Source: Onthophagus taurus (Eukaryota; Arthropoda; Insecta; Coleoptera; Scarabaeidae). From it: a stretch of 64,000 nt of DNA. The DNA is taken from contig NC_091967.1 in assembly GCF_036711975.1 (NCBI RefSeq), positions 25,854,001-25,918,000 of the forward strand, written 5' to 3'. The translations under genes were made by a program, and so were the position numbers. Positions within the stretch are counted from its first letter, which is position 1; each line of letters begins with the position of its first letter. Shown here in pieces: positions 43,001 to 50,963 of this stretch. The notes beneath the pieces are model-generated. The model was not told the origin of the DNA. It ran no database searches and saw only the letters and a list, made by a program, of their open reading frames with translations.

Positions 43001-46000
43001 ATGATTTTATTAATCATCAATACCTTTCTCCTCTGATATCATCACTCATTGAATCACTGTTACTGTGTTCAAAATTTTTATGTACGACATAAAATTTGCA
43101 AACAAAACAGCCGCCATTCACCGGTAGCAACTTTATTTGGGTGAGATCCAATAAGATTCCAATTCAAAGCAGGTTAGCCACAAAATAAACCAACACATCC
43201 CAACTCAACTCAATCTGTTATAATATCTTTTTGACATGTGATGCGGAAGAGTTGTTTTGGGAATTCGACCACCAATTCAAAGTAAATGAAATCAATTCAA
43301 AAACAACCTATTATTATTATTATTGCTGCCGGACTGGGGGGACTATTAAACCTATAAGATGTATTGTAACTTTAGCCCTCCACAAGTTTAGGGCAAATAT
43401 AGGTTCTTCAGGAACCTTAGCTCCAAGGTCTTGTTCCTTTATGTCGGTAGGTGTCAAAAGAGCTTTACCGAAAAGTTTGTGTCTTAGGCGGCCGCTGGCA
43501 ACGCAGTTACACAGTACAATGTTCAGCTATTTCTGAGTTGTCGTTGCAAAGTCGACAAGTTTGATCTTCAGCTTGTCCAATACGGAAGGTGGTATTTTAT
43601 TGTCGCATGGCCGGTCAGGAAACCTGAGAGCGACCTTAGATTCCCTTTGCTGAGGCATACAACCAGGTTTTGTTTTGCGACGGAGTTGTCATATTCTTCG
43701 CTTGTCTGTGTCCTGGAAGTTCTTTCAAACGTCAGGCTACCTTTGAGGCCTCCTAATTGTTGATTACTTGTTTGAATGAATATCCAATGAAGTGCATTTT
43801 CACTGCCTCTTTGGACAGCTTGTTCGCTTTCTCATTGCCCTAAATGTCTCTATGACCTGGAACCCACCATAGAGTAATATCATTGCCCCTAGCGAGTTCT
43901 CTCAGGTTGCTGCTACACTCTCTGATCAGTGCGGAGTCACACGTGTAGGCCCAAATTGCCTTTAGGGCTGCCCGACTGTCTGTGAAAATGTTTATAGATT
44001 CACCTTTCTGTCTCTTTTGTAGGTTGGGTAAGTTAGTTTATGGCAAGAACTTCTGCTTGAAAAATGGTTATGCCCGAGCTGAGTGTTGTGTACCCGGTCA
44101 ATCAAACCCACATACGAACTCTATGTATTTATATTTATTTTAATAACATACAGTTTTACAAGTCACTCCTCTGACACACGCTTCATACACTGTAGAGCGC
44201 ATGCGCGTCTGTTTAAATACATAACACTGAGGGGCAATGTAATGCGGCTATTTGGTCCACTAATGCCCATGCTTACTCCGGATCCAACTGTTTTTGAAGC
44301 ATCCGTGTACCAGGCAAGGGCTCTTCTTTTTAGTTGAGGCCCACCTTTCGTCTAATCATCCCTGCTTCTAAATATAACCTTATACGGCTGGTCGAAATTG
44401 TATTCTGTCGGTATAAGGTCCGTTTTAATTTCAATCAAGTGATGTAGACGGGTCCTTGAGAAAATCAACCGAGGTAATTCCAATAGCAAACCAATTTAAC
44501 GAACTTTTTGTAGTGACTGCAATTCAATGATGACATTTATAAATTACTTAAAAGCGTAATTAAAGATGGAATTTTAACACATGCGCTAAATAACGGCTCA
44601 GTAAACCTGAATCTTAATTCGGAAGTAAAATGCAGAGAAGCATCAAATATGCGTACTGAAAAGAATTTGACCTGCTCAACTTATGAAAGTAAGCAAACCA
44701 GAAATCTGAAAGTGGTCGTTAAAAAGATGCATAAAAGCTGTGATGTTAATGATATCAAAGATGATCTATTGGAGCGCAAGTATAACATTTGTAAAGTAAC
44801 CCATATGTTAAAATACAAAACAAAAGAACCTCTTCCTTTATACATCTTGGATTTTGGACTGTCAGAGGATGTAAAAAGAATCCATGAAATAACAAACATA
44901 TTAGGAATGCGTGTCAAAATCGAAGAGTACAGAAAGCCAAAACAAATGCCCCACTGCAAAAGATGTCAAGGTTAGAGCCATAATAAAGCTTACTGTCACA
45001 AAAATCGGAGATGTGTTAAATGTGCACACTGGACCACCAAATCACTAAAGCCAAAGAAATCCCGGCTAAATGTTTCAACTGTGGAGAAAATCATCCAGTA
45101 AACTACCGAGGATGCATTGTGACTAAGGAACTACAAGCCATCAGGAATAAGAAAACAGTAAATTCAAATAAAATAAATCCAGGCTCGTATACCGAAAAAG
45201 CGAGTGGTGAAACTGTAGAGAAAACTGTAAATACATTAATCGTGCAATTATTATAAAAAGGAATGTTGACCACTATTTGAACAATACAATGAACAACAAT
45301 TAGTACTGAACAACACCAAACTACAGTGGTAAAAGTTCAAACTGCTAATGGCTTAATATCTGTAGGAGCAACGTACTTACATACCACCGAGACATAATCT
45401 CAAAAGCGAAGATTGTCAGAAAATTCTACTACATCTTGGCACCAAATTTATACTTGGAGGAGACTTTAATGCAAAACATATGTCTTGGAGTTCTCGCTTG
45501 ATAAATACAAAAGGAAGAGAACTGAACCATGCAATAGAGACCATAAATTGTGAGGTGCTCTCCACTGGGAAGCCAACTTACTGGCCAACAGATAGAAGTA
45601 AAATTCCGGACCTGCTTGATTTTTTTATTACGAAATATATATCGCTTAACTTCGTAAACATAGAAGAAGAGTTAGGGCTGGACTCAGATCACCCACTAGT
45701 AATTATTACTCTAAATAACAAAGTATGTAACAAAAAACCCTTTTTATCACTAACTAGTAAACTCACTAATTGGAATCTATTTTAACAAACATTAGATAAT
45801 AAAATTCATCTTAATGCTCTTATGAAAACAAACGAAGACATTGACAATGAAGTAGAAAAGTTCTTAAAAGACATACAAAACGCAGCTGGACCTCAACACC
45901 AATTTTAACACCAAAACCTAAATCTAATATTTATCCTAAATTCATTATAGACAAAAATGCAGAAAAACGGAAAGCAAGAAAGAAATGGCAAACCAATAGA

Positions 46001-49000
46001 ATTCCTAGTGATAAAACTAAATTAAATAAAATAACAGCCGAATTAAGAGCATTAACAGATAGCCACAAAGAAAATAATATTCAAAATTACTTAAAAGACC
46101 TTACTGACGATGTCAGTACTGATTATTCTCTGTGGAAGGCAACAAGAAAGCTTAAAGTTCCAAAAACACATACACCTCCAATTCGAAATAATAATAGAAA
46201 TTGGGCTAAGAGCAATCAAGAAAAAATTATTAATTTGTTTGCTGAACATCTGAAAGAAACTTTTACATCAGACAGTCTAACAACTATGCTAAATAGTGTC
46301 CCTAGCGGAATTCAAAGTGATTGGCAGAGTAATATACCATGTGTAAGAATGAAAGAACTGTATTATGAAATACAAAAACTAAATATAAAGAAATCAGTAG
46401 GCTATGACCTACTGACCTAATTAATGGAGAAACATTGAAACATCTACCAAAACGGGCGATTACAAAACTATTACACATAATTAATGCTGCTTTTAAACAG
46501 AAATACTTCCCAAGCATATGGAAAATTGCTGAATTAATAATGATAATAATAATAAAACCTAGTAACCCCCCACAGATGTTATTTGCTATCAAAACTGCTT
46601 GAAAAATAACTATTAAAATGACTAAAACCTGTCATAGAAGAAAAAGCCCTGATAACAACACATCAATTTGGATTTCGGAATAAACATGCAACAATAGACC
46701 AAGTACATAGAATAAGGAATACTATCGAAATAGCAATGGAAGAAAATAACGTCTGCTCCGCCGTATTTCTGGATGTAGCACAAGCTTTCGACAAAGTCTG
46801 GTTAGATGGTTTAAATTACAAACTAGACCAAATACTACCATTAACGTATAGTCAACTATTAAAATCGTATCTTTCTGATACGAGAATAAAATACGAAATT
46901 ATTCACCACTACATGAAATACGAGCCGGAGTTCCTTAAGCAAGTGTGCTTGGCCCAGAATAAGTACAGTTACTTATTCTACACATTCGACTTTCCTCAGG
47001 TACCAGAAACTTTAACAGCTACATTCGCAGATGACACAGCGATCTTGGCTGTCGCAGAAAATGAAGTAGTTGCAGCAAATAAGTTACAATTGGCCTTAAA
47101 TTCAATAGATAACATGACCAAACGATGGCTAATAAAACTAAATACAAATAAATCCACATACATAAACTTTACTTATAAGAAAGTAAACTATGTCGCAGTA
47201 CACATAAATGGTAATGCAGTCCGTTACGCCGACACCGCAAAATATCTTGGTATGACGCTGGGTGCCAAACTCAAATGGTAAGCTCACGTCAAAAAAACCT
47301 ATATTGGCTTATTGGCAGAAAATCAACGCCATCACTAAGAAACAAGTTGCTAATATACAAGCAAGTTTTAAAACCAAAATGGACATACAGAATCCAACTA
47401 TGGGGTTGTACCTGCAAGACAAATGCAAGTCTGATTCAAAGAGTCCAGAACAAAGTACTAAGGTGCATAGCGAATGCACCCTGGTATATAAGAAACACCG
47501 ACCTCCATCGCGACTTGAAAGTAGCATCGGTCTCATCAGATTGCATCATTCGCATCTAAACATGAGAAGAGATTGCACGATCATCCCAACATCGAATCCA
47601 TGCAGCTTCTCGAGAACGAGGATGTCCTGCGTCGCCTTCAGAATTGCAGTATATAATTCTTGAACTGTACACTTTGGCCAGAGCAAATAAAAAATAAAGT
47701 TTGAAGTTTCTAAAGTAAAAAAGAGGAAAAAAACTTTTCTTTCGTCTTCTTCTTGGTTAGAATCTTATCAGTGTAATTCCAGTGTTATGTATTATGACAT
47801 CAATCAAGAACAATTTGAGACATTTTCTTTAGGGTTCAGCATTATTGCAGCCATATTCTTGCAGCTGAAAATCTTATCAATGTAATTCCAGTCTTGTTCT
47901 AATGTCTGCAATTTGACCACTGCCAATTACAACATTTTCTTGAAGTTCCTTGAAGACTCTGACTAAAGTAAGTCTAAAATTTCTTTGCAGTACGATGCTT
48001 GGTTATCGTAATTCCAAACTTATATTTGTAGGTTGGAGGCTGAGAGAGTAATTCTAGATTTTTGCTTGCATTATGGCATCCATCAAGGGTCATTTACGAC
48101 ATTTTTTTTAAAGTTTGGACTATCTATACAACTCGAGTGAGTGCGTTAAGAGTTTAAGGAGGGTGGTGTTGTCATTTAAATTGTAATAATACGCTGTCAT
48201 AGACTAACGGTTAAATTTTTACCTTTAATTTGATTTGTAGGAGCTTTATATTCAGGTTTAATGTGTAGACAGAATTGATGAGAACCAATTGATGAATTAT
48301 CAATTAACATTTTTTGATAAGATTCTGTAGAACTAGAAGAAATCAATAATTTTTTTGTTAAATGCATCAATTTGAAATGTTTTAGATTTTAAACCTACTT
48401 GGTGAGCAACTATCATAGATGGGTTATAACTTTACGGTGAGAATTAATCAAATAACTTCTAAATCAATTAATTAACTAATATTCTTACGTAATACTTTCA
48501 TCTGGGATCGGTGCAGTGCTTGACCTTTCCAACCATTTATAACAGCATTTTATCGAATTTTTGGTGTATTGACGTCCAACTTTTCGGTCTATTTTCACTT
48601 TTGCGTACGTAGCATTCTTTTCGATGTAGGTCAAAAGGGGATGTTTTGAACAGTAAACGTAAGGTTCTTTAGCGAACAATTTTGCCACCTCTTCATTCCA
48701 TACATCTAGATTTGCTATTTTACACTTGGGAGTGTTTATCAGAAATTGAGGGTCATTTACTTTTGGAATATCTTGAACTAAAACAAATCGAATAAATTAA
48801 GTTTTATAACAGAGGTTTCATTCATAAGTTAATTCGAGATGTTGAATGAAAAAAGTTATTATTCTGTTCGTTATTTTTCAATTTTATTTCAAGGGCAAGA
48901 TGTGTGAAACGATTTTCTTATTTAAGCGTTTATATTAAGTACGATTTTACCTGGTTTGACCGTAGTATTGTTTATTATGACCACTTTGACCAAAGCAGCG

Positions 49001-49086
49001 GGTTGGAAATAATTGTAAGTGCATAACAGAACGAAAAGAATTGTGAAAACTGTGTATCGAGACGTCCATACTCTTTGGATTTCCAT
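37004..49086 (-). CDS. DUF229 family alkaline-phosphatase-fold membrane protein, 658 aa, three coding exons
   Basis: Exon 1 is 49086-48951, exon 2 48777-48489, exon 3 38555-37004. Donors are GTAAAA and GTAAGA; acceptors end TTTTAG. Phases match exactly (136 + 289 + 1552 nt). The N-terminus MEIQRVWTSRYTVFTILFVL continues LCTYNYF, a type II signal anchor (about residues 11-27). Exon 2 gives the Cys-rich N-terminal domain (PKCKIANLDVW, YVYCSKHPLLTY, IKCCYKWLE). Exon 3 gives the enzyme fold: LLIIGIDSISRLNF (D216, metal ligand of the superfamily), GENTFPNLMAMLTGKCP (T252, candidate nucleophile), WMNSFSHNS and FVSDHGMRFG (D419/H420), then a Cys-rich tail. DUF229 proteins are extracellular or luminal with no known substrate. 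The frame is intact. Intron 2 is 9933 bp and full of retroelements. An open frame extends upstream of exon 3 to 38665 but is intronic. Confidence 0.9.
38780..39200 (+). pseudogene. Jockey ORF1 (gag-like) relic in DUF229 intron 2
   Basis: Shifting frames give VRNLRDAGYTILSRWKILKR, then three knuckle remnants: SQCRRC..FGRTQHFC, WCVKCIGQHQTSYC and KCFNYGAVQPANYRGCIIAA, followed by IQNLRNKS. The order matches the CCHC region of Jockey ORF1, as in the copy at 44940-45150. One Cys in the third knuckle is Tyr. Dead. Confidence 0.65.
39422..41826 (+). mobile_element. CR1-like LINE, 5'-truncated, with intact RT frame
   Basis: Begins at the very end of the endonuclease domain (HDHDLIFCEIDL) and ends with AATAAAGGCATT followed by a (TTA)n tail at 41805-41826. 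The coding part is a single open frame. The same family occurs at 12650-15361 and 56690-58600, both far more degraded, so this is the youngest copy. It lies antisense in DUF229 intron 2. Confidence 0.85.
39437..41620 (+). CDS. LINE reverse transcriptase, 727 aa open frame (truncated ORF2)
   Basis: The first ~235 residues are the EN-RT linker (DRHAPLTVRRFTKKVVPWLT, RDRAKNKYKRTRSGADWVAY). RT blocks: AAGADNISMSML, WKLSIVVPIPKK, KDLRPISILPILSKVLERIM (about residue 280), HQSGVRRNHSCGTALLKVTN, VVLLDFSRAFDSVCHDLLVE (about 355, catalytic Asp), KGVPQGTILGPILFSLYTS (about 410) and YHMYADDLQMYV (about 440, catalytic Asp pair). The thumb and C-terminal region follow (RIQRVQNSCLRYIYGIRKYN, LYHKIINYKEPQYLYQLITF). 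All catalytic residues are present. There is no start codon of its own (the frame is entered from the truncated 5' end) and no endonuclease, so it cannot move itself. Confidence 0.85.
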   Translation: MIFCEIDLKVPKIPPRLLTVRMLRGVDECAFNSDLQSVPFHKIFFMDNINCKVQNFNNLLLALFDRHAPLTVRRFTKKVVPWLTPNIKLLMDERDRAKNKYKRTRSGADWVAYKELRNFTTTCIRRERKSYLEFLYQTSRGAELWKQLNHLGICGTKCSQQIPAHLNRPDEVNDFFIDSVPSLNLATRFSFNDLPPLNLIQTNFKFVFVSEADVIKAISSISSRAAGADNISMSMLNMCLPFILPYLTHLLNVCIETSDVPDCWKLSIVVPIPKKRDPSEPKDLRPISILPILSKVLERIMFNQLHQFVQINNILPKHQSGVRRNHSCGTALLKVTNDILQARDKGLCTLVVLLDFSRAFDSVCHDLLVELLKYIGFSESALNLIENYLSNRHQSVRIGDALSEFRCLSKGVPQGTILGPILFSLYTSQIVRGLNHCEYHMYADDLQMYVSFDPRDFALGITNMQKDLDYIHKVAREYGLHLNPSKSNAILFGNSAICNGFRESIDLQIDGCNIPLVSEVKNLGMIMDNSFRYKKHVSNCISRAYYHLRMLFPHRHYLGIHLKKVLCEASVLSQFTYCAEVYHPCIDVSDVTRIQRVQNSCLRYIYGIRKYNRISYKLKDAGWLNMYHRRKVQCLCLYHKIINYKEPQYLYQLITFRNDVHRINTRFRGRLSPPFYRLSLFQRSYLFQITSKYNEVDDNCKGFSLRRFKCTQKYSCFLEQCLHGGKR
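41830..42060 (-). pseudogene. LINE C-terminal Cys-motif fragment
   Basis: Minus strand: GARH then PFCECGEN, TVKHIVADCPRTYMKISCWR. The CxCGE...TxxHIVxDCP pattern is the zinc-finger-like C-terminus of several non-LTR ORF2 proteins. Upstream (42060-41990) HQKTITAIKRKLMDLFTPEE-like text is degraded. The clade cannot be told. Bases 42061-42519 hold nothing else clear. Confidence 0.45.
42520..42870 (+). pseudogene. Jockey endonuclease relic in DUF229 intron 2
   Basis: Reads LVAVYCPSKHNFKKKQYKSL, then FIFGRDLAHSLGIK (for FIxGGDFNAKHxxWGS), ELYESN-like, and HTGRLTINKILDLLNLFISK plus RISSNLVHVEDGLDL. It corresponds to the same part of Jockey EN as 45420-45690 but is heavily mutated. Together with the gag relic at 38780 it may be one Jockey copy split by the CR1-like LINE; this is inference. 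Confidence 0.55.
42957..42998. repeat. Perfect 19-bp stem palindrome
   Basis: GATCAAGATGTAATCATTG, loop TAAT, then its exact reverse complement ending CATCTTGATC. It is non-coding and lies in intron 2 of the DUF229 gene. Confidence 0.9.
43309..44460 (-). mobile_element. RNase-H LINE 3' end, second copy, with target duplication
   Basis: Minus strand from 44460: CTCAAGGACCC, then the coding order of the copy at 15593 (LIEIKTDLIPTEYNFDQPYK, YTDASKT, FTDSRAALKAI, PGHRDI for the PGHSNI block, Cys motif) and an (AAT)n tail at 43309-43324. It is flanked by AAAACAACC (43300-43308) and AAAATCAACC (44461-44470), a target duplication with one indel. It is interrupted by a solo LTR at 44084-44226. Stops and frameshifts are present. 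Confidence 0.8.
44084..44226 (+). mobile_element. 143-bp solo LTR
   Basis: Starts TGTTGTGTACCCGG and ends AAATACATAACA (TGTT...AACA ends), flanked by CTGAG at 44079-44083 and 44227-44231. The uninterrupted LINE copy at 15593-16573 shows the pre-insertion sequence with no gap. TATTTATATTTATTTT gives a TATA-like box. A short LTR with TGTT/AACA ends suggests a copia-like or small gypsy parent. The orientation is undetermined; plus is assumed. Confidence 0.85.
44649..45256 (+). pseudogene. Jockey ORF1 protein (gag-like, CCHC knuckles)
   Basis: First part (108 aa): RNLKVVVKKMHKSCDVNDIK, ERKYNICKVTHMLKYKTKEP, LPLYILDFG, HEITNILGMRVKIEEYRKPK (the PRE_C2HC-type region), then CKRCQG and a stop. After a frame change: HNKAYCHKNRRCVKCAHWTT, IPAKCFNCGENHPVNYRGCI and VTKELQAIRNKK. 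Three CCHC-type knuckles can be traced (CKRCQG..HNKAYC, CVKC...HWTT, CFNCGENHPVNYRGC). ORF1 proteins bind the element RNA. One nonsense change and one frameshift split it. Confidence 0.75.
45380..47560 (+). pseudogene. Jockey ORF2 (endonuclease and reverse transcriptase)
   Basis: EN: LGTKFILGGDFNAKHMSWSS (45435-45490), CEVLSTGKPTYWPTDRSKIP and DLLDFFITKYISL, and GLDSDHPLVIITLNN (45680; catalytic Asp-His of SDH present). RT: LYYEIQKLNIKKSVGYDLLT (46360), a decayed stretch, HQFGFRNKHATIDQVHRI-like (46660), then an open part at 46736-47281 with AVFLDVAQAFDKVWLDGLNY (catalytic Asp), TATFADDTAILA (FADD, catalytic pair) and AVRYADTAKYLGMTLG. The C-terminus reads YWLIGRKSTPSLRNKLLIYK and QNKVLRCIANAPWYIRNTDL. 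The region between FDKVW and FADD lacks the usual GVPQGS block, so there is a deletion near 46930. Inactive. Confidence 0.8.
47711..48488. other. Proximal part of DUF229 intron 2 with weak internal repetition
   Basis: TGTAATTCCAGT-like words recur at about 47773, 47880 and 48006 with loosely matching flanks (TCTTATCA, CAAT, ACATTTT). This hints at a decayed ~110-120-bp tandem repeat. No coding. The donor GTAAGAAT of the intron is at 48488-48481. Confidence 0.35.
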
Positions 49087-49100
49087 TTCACTTTAAACAC

Positions 49101-49560
49101 CTAAAAAAATATACACTTTTTAGACGATATGGATAAGGATTATCAAATTAAACAGGATGTTTATGAAAACTCCTAAACCACATAATTATAAGTTATAATT
49201 TAAAATTAGTAATAATTACAACTTTTTACGCACCTAACTGTTGAATTAAAGTACTCGTCATTGTTAACAAAATGAAAATTACTTGTGCAATCTGTGAGGA
49301 TGATGACGCGGGAAGAAAATGTGTCAATAAGTTGCAATAATAAGAAAAGTAATGGTAGCAGCAGGAGTAAACGCGTCTTCTGTGCGGAGGGAACTGATTT
49401 TTCGGTTGGGAAAAAGGAGATTGGGCTGCAGGAAAAGCTGCACGTAAGCTCGGAGAGGTTGACTGTGGACTTTGGGGTACTTTTGTCATCAATATTTCTG
49501 ATTCTGCGCGCTCTATAAATCGACGCGAAACCCGATTTAATAAACAAATATACATCTATA
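49101..49560 (-). promoter_or_regulatory. Likely 5' UTR exon and promoter side of the DUF229 gene
   Basis: On the minus strand CAACAGTTAG is followed by GTGCGT (donor at 49233) and TTTTTTTAG precedes GTGTTTAAAGTGAAATGG (acceptor at 49101), so a non-coding first exon ending at 49234 is plausible. A GC-richer stretch with CGCGTCGATTTATAGAGCGC lies near 49510-49530. The start site cannot be fixed. Confidence 0.45.
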
Positions 49561-49615
49561 TATATGTTTAAAAAATTATTTCAACTAAATTTATTTTAAG
49601 GAAAGAACAATTTTT

Positions 49616-49925
49616 ACCAATGCGAAGTTAGCCCCCAATTAGAAAGGATTTTACGTGTTTATTATTTTGATTATAACAAGAGAACATATCAATCGATTTT
49701 GATGAACAATATCTCATTCGAAAACTTAATTCTTGGTCAACACGAATGTGAAAATACCCGATTCAAATCTCTTTCGAATTCCGCTAAAATGAAGAAAATA
49801 TTATGAAAGTGCACGAAAATAAACATTCGATTCGCCATAGTTTCTTAACCTTGTACAGCCCTAACAATAACACCGTGTTCGGCTCGTAGTTGGTACACGT
49901 CTGGAAGCTCGAAAGTCTAAAATGG
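49616..49925 (-). repeat. Dispersed repeat R, copy 2 (inverted)
   Basis: Carries the complements of the repeat R blocks in order: ATGCGAAGTTAGCCCCCAAT, TTATAACAAGAGAA, CATTCGAAAACTTAATTCTT, TCTCTTTCGAATTCCGCTAAA, CCTTGTACAGCCCT, ACACCGTGTTCGGCTCGT. Confidence 0.8.
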
Positions 49926-50077
49926 CCTAATAAAATCTAAAAATAATAATATCCCTTCATTTACGCCGTATATTTATACGCGGATTCGCTATACCGCGAA
50001 TCAGGATTTAACACTGATGCTTAATTTACGCGTTGGTCGATGCACTTTTACGCGATTATCTCACCTGAAATTTCAAT

Positions 50078-50367
50078 ATGACAGATTCTAAACGATCTAG
50101 AAAAGTGTTATCACTTCTACAAAAATGTGCGATATTAGACGATTTCGATAAAAGAATGACTTTAGCAGAAGTAGCTAGAAAAAATAACGTTAACGAATCT
50201 TATATAAGAACTATTCGTGAAAATAAAGAAATATCGAAACAGTGTTGAAATACTTCGTGAATCTTAAATATTTCTCAGATATTCTATGTTGTTGATTCGT
50301 TGATTTTATGGAAACTCAAAAAACATCCATTCGAAGCTCTGGACTCATTAGAGATAATGCTATACAA
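50078..50367 (+). pseudogene. Tigger/jerky-like transposase N-terminus
   Basis: MTDSKRSRKVLSLLQKCAIL, DDFDKRMTLAEVARKNNVNE, SYIRTIRENKEISKQC and a stop at 50246-50248. This is the CENP-B N-terminal HTH of Tigger/jerky transposases (KRKxxSLxxKxxILxxxDKGxxxxxLAxxxxVxESTIRxIxKNK). Further decayed text follows (FMETQKTSIRSSGLIRDNAI at 50300-50365) up to the target duplication CTATACAA. Confidence 0.75.
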
Positions 50368-50963
50368 CAGTGGTGTCCATAACGTCGATCGCAAAGCAGT
50401 TTTGAGTCGATCGCCAAGAAAATCATGAATCTGAAATATCTATATCTGGGCTTCAGAACAAAAATAAAAAAGGAAGGTTACTTTAAACCCTTCGGTTGAT
50501 CTTAGCAAGACATTTACATAAAATAGAATTTGTTACAGATTTCTGTATAGACTTTGATTTTTTAACTTGTTTTTGACAAACATGTTGTTATTGTCGATTT
50601 TGTTGTGTGTTTGAACTGTGATTTCATATTTTCTGTGACGTTTATTATACAAGAAATTTTAATTTGCCGACATATGCAAATTTTATCAAGATTTTATCAA
50701 TTACCTTTCAATTATTTTCCATACTGACGTAAGTAAAACCACAACGTCCACTCTGCTGATTGTTAATTTTATTGTAATAATTTAAGGAGATATCTTCTGA
50801 GGAAGGCTCTTTAATGTGAACCGAAACCGGTAAAGATTGAATAAATAATATTATCACTAAGTACAATTGTTTCTATTTATTTAAATATCAATAAGTGATA
50901 AAAATGGATAACATTTACTCATATAAAAAGTCGATTTTGATCAAAAATTAGTGGACACCACTG
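50368..50963. mobile_element. hAT MITE copy 1, with internal insertion
   Basis: Same ends and flanking text as copy 2 (CCAAGAAAATCATGAATCTG, GGTTACTTTAAACCCTTCG, AAAATTAGTGGACACCACTG) but enlarged by about 380 bp between 50526 and 50906. Short direct repeats ACATTTAC...ATAAAA border the insertion. Confidence 0.75.
50526..50906 (+). mobile_element. Penelope-like relic with hammerhead-like core inside hAT copy 1
   Basis: Contains CTGAGGA at 50797-50803, a short imperfect stem (GGCTC/GAACC) and GAAACC at 50823-50828, then GGTAAAGATTGAATAAATAA. This is the same layout as the core in the 35174-35528 element but with different sequence otherwise. Absent from hAT copy 2, so inserted later. Confidence 0.4.

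Larger units (their letters stand above)
44535..47710 (+). mobile_element. Jockey non-LTR retrotransposon, nearly full but decayed
   Basis: ORF1 (44649-45256) and ORF2 (EN about 45380-45790, RT 46235-47281, C-terminus to 47560) are in the right order, followed by AATAAAAAATAAAG and an A-rich end near 47700. It lies in DUF229 intron 2, antisense to the gene. At least six frame breaks; not active. Confidence 0.8.

Noticed and set aside
50823..50840. Confirmed self-cleaving hammerhead
   Set aside because: Stem I and stem III could not be drawn convincingly by eye; only the core residues and stem II are seen, so it is reported as hammerhead-like.
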